In this document: positions 59,284 through 64,000 of the stretch, one piece after another
How positions within the stretch are numbered: the first letter of the stretch is position 1
Layout of the letters: each line of letters begins with the position of its first letter
From: Candidatus Eisenbacteria bacterium
Lineage (GTDB): Bacteria > Orphanbacterota > Orphanbacteria > Orphanbacterales > Orphanbacteraceae
Direction of reading: 5' to 3'
Length of the DNA stretch: 64,000 nt
Assembly: GCA_016867715.1 (NCBI GenBank)
Contig: VGIW01000005.1
Location: 1 to 64,000, forward strand
Made by a program: the position numbers and the translations under genes
Notes under the pieces: model-generated
What the model was told of the DNA's origin: nothing
What the model saw: the letters and a program-made list of their open reading frames with translations, nothing else
Databases searched by the model: none

Positions 59284-60353
59284 TCTTCGTCCCCCTCTTC
59301 GCCGTTCTCGAGCGGCGGGTCGCCCGCGGGCTTCCCCTCGAGCACGTTGACGCGCCTCTCGAGCGTCGCGAGCCTTCGAATGAGATCGGGAAGGCGCGTG
59401 ATGCTGGCGTAGATCTTTCGGGAGAGGCTGTGCTCGCGCGCCGGATAGCCGGAGACGGCCGTGTTGGACGGGACGGATTTGGTGACTCCCGCCTGGGCCC
59501 CGACCTTGACGTTGTCTCCGATCCGGATGTGCCCGACGATGCCGGCTTGCCCCGCGAGCGTGACGTTGTCGCCGATCTCGGTGCTCCCGGAGATCCCCAC
59601 TTGCGCAACGATGATCGTGTTCTCGCCGACCACGGCGTTGTGCGCGATCTGCACCAAGTTGTCGATCTTCGTCCCCTTGCCGATGCGCGTCGTTCCCACC
59701 GTGGCCCGATCGATCGTGGTGTTCGCGCCGATCTCCACGTCGTCTCCGATCACCACGCGGCCGATCTGCGGGATCTTCATGTGCCGGGGCCCGTTCTTCG
59801 TGAAACCGAAACCGTCGCTCCCGATCACGGAGCCGCTATGCAGAATGACGCGATCTCCGATCTCGGAATCCTCGCGGATCGTCACGTTCGGGTAGATGAG
59901 ACAATCGCGGCCGATCCGCGCGCGGAACCCGACGTAGGTGTTCGGAAGAATGCGCGTCCCTTCCCCGATCGCCGCGTCGTCCTCGATCACCGCGTGCGGT
60001 CCGATCGTGACCGACGCGCCGATCGTCACGTTCTTGCCGATCACGGCGGTCGGGTGGATCCCGCATGGCTTCTCGTAGTCGCGCGGCGCGAACAGTTCAA
60101 TCACGCGGAGGAACGCCACGTACGGATTCGGGCTTATGAGCAGCGTCTTTCCGGCGCCGGCCTCGACCCCGTTCTTGGAGAGGATGATCGCCGACGCGTC
60201 GGTGGAGCGGAGATGCGCTTCGTAGCGAGGGTTCGCGAAAAACGTGATATCGCCGGGACGCGCCTCGCGAATCCCGGCAACCCCCGTGATTTCGATGTCC
60301 GGATCCCCGACGATCTCCCCGCCGACGCGATCCGCGATCTCTTGGAGTTTCAT
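59280..60353 (-). CDS. lpxD: UDP-3-O-acylglucosamine N-acyltransferase LpxD
   Basis: 357 residues. An N-terminal uridine-binding domain (MKLQEIADRVGGEIVGDPDI) precedes the left-handed beta-helix with GSVIGSDGFGF and DNLVQIAHNAVVGEN, where His238 matches the catalytic His239 of E. coli. A C-terminal helix region (SRKIYASITRLPDLIRRLATLERRVNVLEG) ends the protein. It N-acylates the LpxC product. First gene of the 23-gene minus-strand run. Start ATG 60353 has no ribosome-binding site and the promoter at 60363-60391 would leave a leader of only about 3 nt, so the mRNA may be leaderless. Confidence 0.97.
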   Translation of the reverse strand: MKLQEIADRVGGEIVGDPDIEITGVAGIREARPGDITFFANPRYEAHLRSTDASAIILSKNGVEAGAGKTLLISPNPYVAFLRVIELFAPRDYEKPCGIHPTAVIGKNVTIGASVTIGPHAVIEDDAAIGEGTRILPNTYVGFRARIGRDCLIYPNVTIREDSEIGDRVILHSGSVIGSDGFGFTKNGPRHMKIPQIGRVVIGDDVEIGANTTIDRATVGTTRIGKGTKIDNLVQIAHNAVVGENTIIVAQVGISGSTEIGDNVTLAGQAGIVGHIRIGDNVKVGAQAGVTKSVPSNTAVSGYPAREHSLSRKIYASITRLPDLIRRLATLERRVNVLEGKPAGDPPLENGEEGDEE

Positions 60354-60362
60354 GACAGCGGA

Positions 60363-60391
60363 ATCCTAGCTGCGGGGGCGCCTTCCGTCAA
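60363..60391 (-). promoter_or_regulatory. sigma70-type promoter for the lpxD operon
   Basis: On the minus strand, TTGACG (60391-60386), a 17-base spacer and TAGGAT (60368-60363). Seven bases after the -10 brings the predicted start to about 60356, only 3 nt before the lpxD ATG at 60353, so the transcript would be leaderless or nearly so. Confidence 0.7.
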
Positions 60392-60438
60392 GGTCTTTTT
60401 CGCTCACGGCGCCGGTCAAGGCGTTGCGGAACCGCGAG

Positions 60439-61002
60439 TTATCGCGTCTCCGTCGGCTCGATCCCTCTGTTCAGCTCCTCGAGGATCCGGTCGGTGAGGT
60501 CGATCCCCGGGGCGGCGTAGACGATCCCTCCGACCGACGCGTCGAGCACGATCGTGTAGTTCTCCTCCTCGCCGATGCGCTGGAGGACGACGTTGATCTT
60601 CTCGATGATCGGCTGGATCAGCTCGCTGTTCTTCTCGGCGATCTTTCCTTGCGGGCCCCAGACCGACTGCGTGAAGGTCTCATAGGCCGCCTTCTTCTGA
60701 TCGATCGCCTGCTTCCTCTCCTCCTTGCGCGTGTCCGAGAGCATGAGGCTCTGCGCCTGAAACTCCCTCTGAAGGGAATCGAGCTCGGCCTTCATCCCCT
60801 CGGCCTCCTTCACCCAGCCCGCGACCTCCTGGTCGAAGGAGCGCTGCGCGTCCTCGGTTCCTTTGAACTCGGCGAAGATGCGCGCGGAGTCGATGTACCC
60901 GATCTTCGGTTCCGCCGCGTCGATCGGACCGGCGCCGAGGGCCGCCGCAACGAACGCCGCGACCGCGCCTCCTCGAACGAGCCGCGCGATTCCTGTCTTC
61001 AC
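60439..61002 (-). CDS. skp: Skp/OmpH-family periplasmic chaperone
   Basis: 187 residues. A signal peptide (about 8-29, cleavage near DAA/EPK) precedes the mature start KIGYIDSARIFAEFKGTEDAQRSFDQEV, and the long helical/coiled-coil tentacle region (about 55-140) and C-terminal strands (NYTIVLDASVGGIVYAAPGIDLTDRIL) match Skp. It holds unfolded outer-membrane proteins for BamA, whose gene lies upstream, and is followed by lpxD, an arrangement seen in many Gram-negatives. Start GTG 61002 has a perfect GGAGGTGA ribosome-binding site. Confidence 0.94.
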   Translation of the reverse strand: MKTGIARLVRGGAVAAFVAAALGAGPIDAAEPKIGYIDSARIFAEFKGTEDAQRSFDQEVAGWVKEAEGMKAELDSLQREFQAQSLMLSDTRKEERKQAIDQKKAAYETFTQSVWGPQGKIAEKNSELIQPIIEKINVVLQRIGEEENYTIVLDASVGGIVYAAPGIDLTDRILEELNRGIEPTETR

Positions 61003-61029
61003 TCGGTCACCTCCTGGTTCCGCGACGAA

Positions 61030-61049
61030 GCCCGCCGGGTGCGGCGGGC
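61030..61049 (-). promoter_or_regulatory. stable hairpin in the skp leader
   Basis: gcccgccg (61030-61037) and cggcgggc (61042-61049) pair perfectly over 8 bp with a 4-nt loop, ending 27 bases upstream of the skp GTG. It could be an RNA stability or attenuation element; no T run follows. Confidence 0.45.
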
Positions 61050-61118
61050 CCGTCTTCTCCTTCTCGTCACAAGTATCCCACAATCGTCCGCCGTTCCCGG
61101 TTCCCCGGCTCGGAGCGA

Positions 61119-61282
61119 GTGTTGTGTCCCGTGGGTGACTTGGCCGTTTCCGGCGAGGCCTCGCGGTTCCTGGCGAGGCGCGACGACGACCGCGTATCCA
61201 AAGAGATACGCCGAGGAGGAGCAACGAAGCCAGGGGCCGCGAGGGTCGTCGAAAACGTCAAGGAATCCCCGGGACACGACAC
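61119..61282. repeat. inverted-repeat-bounded segment between bamA and skp
   Basis: gtgttgtgtcccg (61119-61131) and cgggacacgacac (61270-61282) are inverted copies matching 12 of 13 bases and enclosing 138 bases. The outer copy overlaps the bamA stop codon. The enclosed stretch shows no gene. The motif resembles repeat-palindrome ends, and the whole could be a small MITE-like element or a long-range RNA stem. The 279-base gap between bamA and skp contains this and the skp leader hairpin, nothing else recognised. Confidence 0.45.
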
Positions 61283-63585
61283 TAATAGTCCGTTCCAATC
61301 TGGAAGTGAGGCTCCCACCGTCCCCCGCCCTCCCGATCGAGACCGTATCCGAAGTCGAACCCCATCTGGCCGAGCATCGGGATCTGGAAACGGATGCCGA
61401 AGCCGACGCCCCGCTTGAGCTCGTTCGGCCGGATCTCTCGGAAGCTGTTCCACGTGTTCCCCGCATCGAAGAAGAAGAGCCCGAAGATCTGCTCGACGAC
61501 GGGAAACTTGTATTCCGCCGAAAGGGAGAGCATGGTCCGTCCCCCGAAATCGAAGTCGTTTCCCTCCGGGACGACGTCGCGGTCGTCGTAGCCTCGCAAC
61601 CCCCAGATTCCCGTCCCGCCGAGCCGGTAGCGCTTGTAGATTGGAACCGTGGAAGCGTTCTCAAGACCGTCCACGACGCCGATGCGCGCGCGGAGCCCGA
61701 GGAAGAACTTCCAGAAGCTCGGGAAGTACCACCGGTTCTCCAGCTCGTACAGCTGGTATTCGGTGCTTCCTTGGAGAGGACCGCCGGCCCATTCTCCCGC
61801 GAGGATCGCCACCGAACCCTGCGTCGGATGGTAGAGCCGATCGGTGGAGTTCCGCGTGAAAGTAAACCGGGTGCTCGAGATCGATTCCGTCCCCGCCGCG
61901 GCCCGCACCGCCGCGCTCGCGTTCGCCCGCGGCTCGATCTCGCGCTCTTCGAGGCGGTAGCGCGCGTCCATGCGCGAGTAGTCGAGCCACGGAAGTCTCC
62001 GCCCGAGGAGGACGCCTCCCCCCTTCCGTTTCTCGAAGTAGCTGTCCCAATTTCGGCGAACGCTCGCGATGTCGAAGCCGGCCGCGGTCGGCGTATCGAA
62101 GAGCCACGGCTCCGTGTACGAGAGCTCGAGCTGGTTGAAGTTGCCGAACTCCCACATGAGGTTCGCCCGCTCGCCCCCCCCGAAGAGGTTCACCTGTCCG
62201 AGCCGCACGAATCCTGTCGCGCCGTTCATCGAGCTGAACCCCGCGCCCATTTGCGCCTCGCCGGTCTGCCGCTCCACCACCTCGAAGCTGATGTCGATGA
62301 GGTCCGTTCCCTTGACAGGTCGATAATCGAATCGCACATCGTCGAAGAACCCGAGCTGGAAGAGCTCCCGTTGGGAGCGCATGATCCGCGAGCGCTGGAA
62401 GAGGTCGCCCGGCGCGGCGACGAGCTCGCGCCGGATCGTCCGCTCCTTCGTCCTCTGGTTCCCGGTGATGTTCACCTTCCCGATCCGGGCCGGCTCTCCC
62501 TCGGTGATGCGGAAGACGAGGTCGACGACGTTCCCCTCGCGCACCGTTCTCTCGGGGACGATGTTCGCGAAGATGTACCCCTCCTCGGAGTAGACCGCAT
62601 AGAGGTTCGAGAGGGTTTCGTCGTATTCATCCCGATTGAACACACGGCCCTCGCGGAGCTTCACCGCGGCGGAGAGGACCGCGTCGCCGAAGCGCTCGTT
62701 CCCGTCGAAGGAGACCTCCCCCGCCGCGTACTTCTCTCCCTCGGTGACGAAGATCCGGAGGATGAGATCGCGGGGAGTTTCTCCCGGCTCGACCTCCGTG
62801 CTGTCGACGCGCGCGTCGAGGAACCCGTTCCTTCCGTAGACCGCGCGGATCTTCTCCTTGTCCTCCTCGAAAACCTCCGGCTTGAACTCGCCGCTTCGAA
62901 TCCACGAGTCCGGCTTGGTCTCCATCTTCTTGCGAAGCGCCTTCTCCTCGACCTCCTCGACGCCGACGAACTCGATCCTTTTGACACGAACCTTCTCTCC
63001 CTCGCGGATCTCGAGGAGCACATTCCGGTTCCCGAGGCTGTCCTCGCCGGCGAACTTCCACTCGACCTCCGCGTTCCGATAGCCCTTCTCCTTGTAGAGG
63101 TCGAGGATCCTCTTCTTCTCCCGCGAGAGGAGATGAGGTCCGACGACGAGGCTCTTCTTGAGCAGGGTCTCCGCAAAGAGATCCTTGTCCTTGATCTTCT
63201 GGTTTCCGCTTGCGGAGAACGAGCCGAGGAGCGGGTACTCGGCGACGCGCACGAAGAGGTCGACCGAATCCCCCGCGATCTCGCGCGTCACCTCGATTCG
63301 CTCGTACTGGTTCGTGGCGTAGAGATTGCGGATGCCTTCGGCGACAGCCCGCGGGTCGTAGCGGTCTCCCGGGCGAATCGCGAAGGTGCGGACCGCGGAC
63401 GCCTCGCCGATCCGCGAGCCCCCGCGGATTTCTACGGAGCGAACCGACTCGGCGCCGCGCGCCGTTTGGGGAAGGAGCGAGAAGGAGAGGAAAGAGAAAA
63501 GAGAGAGAAGGAACAAAGGCGCGGCGGCCCTTCCCGCTCTTCTTCGAACGAGGACGGCTCCTCGGAGCCCTTCTTTCGAGACCAT
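61282..63585 (-). CDS. bamA: outer-membrane protein assembly factor BamA
   Basis: 767 residues. After a signal peptide (about 17-45) come five POTRA domains (about 46-425, with YEEGYIFANIVPERTV-type repeats such as YSEEGYIFANIVPE) and a C-terminal 16-strand barrel (about 430-767) containing VRLGQVNLFGGGERANLMWEFG and RYRLGGTGIWGLRGYDDRDV, the lid-loop VRGF/LRGY motif of the family. It inserts beta-barrels into the outer membrane with Skp as chaperone. ATG 63585 has GGAAGG upstream; GTG alternatives exist. Confidence 0.96.
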   Translation of the reverse strand: MVSKEGLRGAVLVRRRAGRAAAPLFLLSLFSFLSFSLLPQTARGAESVRSVEIRGGSRIGEASAVRTFAIRPGDRYDPRAVAEGIRNLYATNQYERIEVTREIAGDSVDLFVRVAEYPLLGSFSASGNQKIKDKDLFAETLLKKSLVVGPHLLSREKKRILDLYKEKGYRNAEVEWKFAGEDSLGNRNVLLEIREGEKVRVKRIEFVGVEEVEEKALRKKMETKPDSWIRSGEFKPEVFEEDKEKIRAVYGRNGFLDARVDSTEVEPGETPRDLILRIFVTEGEKYAAGEVSFDGNERFGDAVLSAAVKLREGRVFNRDEYDETLSNLYAVYSEEGYIFANIVPERTVREGNVVDLVFRITEGEPARIGKVNITGNQRTKERTIRRELVAAPGDLFQRSRIMRSQRELFQLGFFDDVRFDYRPVKGTDLIDISFEVVERQTGEAQMGAGFSSMNGATGFVRLGQVNLFGGGERANLMWEFGNFNQLELSYTEPWLFDTPTAAGFDIASVRRNWDSYFEKRKGGGVLLGRRLPWLDYSRMDARYRLEEREIEPRANASAAVRAAAGTESISSTRFTFTRNSTDRLYHPTQGSVAILAGEWAGGPLQGSTEYQLYELENRWYFPSFWKFFLGLRARIGVVDGLENASTVPIYKRYRLGGTGIWGLRGYDDRDVVPEGNDFDFGGRTMLSLSAEYKFPVVEQIFGLFFFDAGNTWNSFREIRPNELKRGVGFGIRFQIPMLGQMGFDFGYGLDREGGGRWEPHFQIGTDY

Positions 63586-63648
63586 CAGCCTTCCCGATCA
63601 GGGGTGCCTAGACGAGGCGGGAGGCTCGGAGAGGAGCATCCCCCCCGC

Positions 63649-64000
63649 TCACGCCTGCTCGGTGCTCTCCTGCCCGGGGGCCTGTGCCGCGCTGATCGTC
63701 TCTCCGTCCGGCGGGCGGACCTCCTTGCGGAACTCCAGCCCCTCCTCTCCTCGATCGACCACGATCCGGTCGCCGGGAAGGAACTTTCCGCCGAGGATCT
63801 CCTCCGAGAGCGGATCCTCGATCGCCTGCCGGATGACGCGCCGAAGGGGACGCGCCCCGAAGCTCGGGTCGTAACCCTTCTCGACGATCAGTTCCCGGGC
63901 CCGGTCCGTGAGGACCAGCGCGAGATCCCGATCACCGAGACGATTCTGGACCTCCGTGAACAGAATGTCCACGATCTTGAACATGTCCTCCCGCTCGAGA
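63649..64000 (-). CDS. ClpC/ClpB-type AAA+ chaperone ATPase, C-terminal end (partial)
   Basis: Last 116 residues of a Clp ATPase; the rest lies beyond base 64000. LTDRARELIVEKGYDPSFGARPLRRVIRQAIEDPLSEEILGGKFLPGDRIVV is the C-terminal D2 small domain of ClpC/ClpA/ClpB. The frame continues upstream of Met 63984, so that codon is not the start. A short acidic/Gln tail follows. ClpC (with ClpP) is more likely than ClpB from sequence style, but this fragment does not decide. It ends 63 bases before bamA. Confidence 0.9.
   Translation of the reverse strand, partial: LEREDMFKIVDILFTEVQNRLGDRDLALVLTDRARELIVEKGYDPSFGARPLRRVIRQAIEDPLSEEILGGKFLPGDRIVVDRGEEGLEFRKEVRPPDGETISAAQAPGQESTEQA

Noticed and set aside
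1-64000. CRISPR array, insertion sequence, prophage or toxin-antitoxin pair
   Set aside because: No regularly spaced repeats, transposase, integrase or phage motifs were seen on either strand.

Overview
The window reads as one contiguous stretch of a GC-rich (roughly two thirds G+C by eye) Gram-negative chromosome. Evidence for an outer membrane is strong: BamA, Skp, a near-complete lipid A/Kdo pathway, MsbA, a Wza-like exporter and a PorV-like outer-membrane protein. The LpxC-FabZ fusion, PorV-like protein, the Bacteroidetes-type GlmU-like protein, a Minf_1886-family protein and BshA/BshC together suggest an uncultured FCB-group bacterium (for example Eisenbacteria- or Latescibacteria-like). 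That placement is inference; no 16S gene is present. I see no phage, insertion sequence or CRISPR array.

Layout. (1) 1-5581, minus: a promoter and an operon lapA-lapB-SPOR/TPR protein-mutS-mutL (mutL cut by the window edge). (2) 5582-5987: a hairpin-rich spacer. (3) 5988-10034, minus: a SPOR lipoprotein with its own promoter, a GT2 enzyme, tRNA-Gly/Cys/Leu, a GlmU-like protein, and a PorV-like protein with its own promoter. (4) 10113-33338, minus: a 19-gene polysaccharide locus that starts at a good promoter and a ~400-nt leader. It encodes Wza-, Wzz/GumC- and CpsD-like export/regulation proteins, Wzx, a Wzy/WaaL-like protein, two initiating sugar-phosphate transferases, three glycosyltransferases, two giant paralogous GT-C-like membrane proteins, two alkaline-phosphatase-superfamily enzymes, a nucleotidyltransferase-fold protein, and an oxidoreductase/aminotransferase pair for an amino sugar. 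(5) 33407-35843, plus: rmlC-rmlA-rmlB, divergent from the locus and giving dTDP-4-keto-rhamnose-type precursors; no rmlD is seen. (6) 35929-60391, minus: a 23-gene, nearly gapless run. From its promoter it goes lpxD, lpxC-fabZ, lpxA, oxidoreductase, methyltransferase, lpxB, acyltransferase, kdtA, lpxK, nadB, MEMO, AMMECR1, SAM-hydrolase-like, bshC, bshA, Minf_1886, Hsp20, lon, GT9, msbA, GT9, DUF3108, DHS-like. (7) 60439-64000, minus: skp, bamA and the 3' end of a clpC-type gene.

The genes combine into an envelope factory: lipid A synthesis, Kdo addition, flipping (MsbA) and core glycosylation (GT9) sit next to surface-polysaccharide assembly and outer-membrane protein assembly (BamA/Skp). 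LapAB, which in E. coli tunes LpxC stability, lies in the same window. Most junctions in the long runs are ATGA, GTGA or TTGA overlaps, so translational coupling is the rule. The most novel-looking parts are the two paralogous membrane proteins around the polymerase/ligase, the unrecognised leader of the polysaccharide operon, the hairpin spacer, and the phosphodiesterase and nucleotidyltransferase genes inside the polysaccharide locus.
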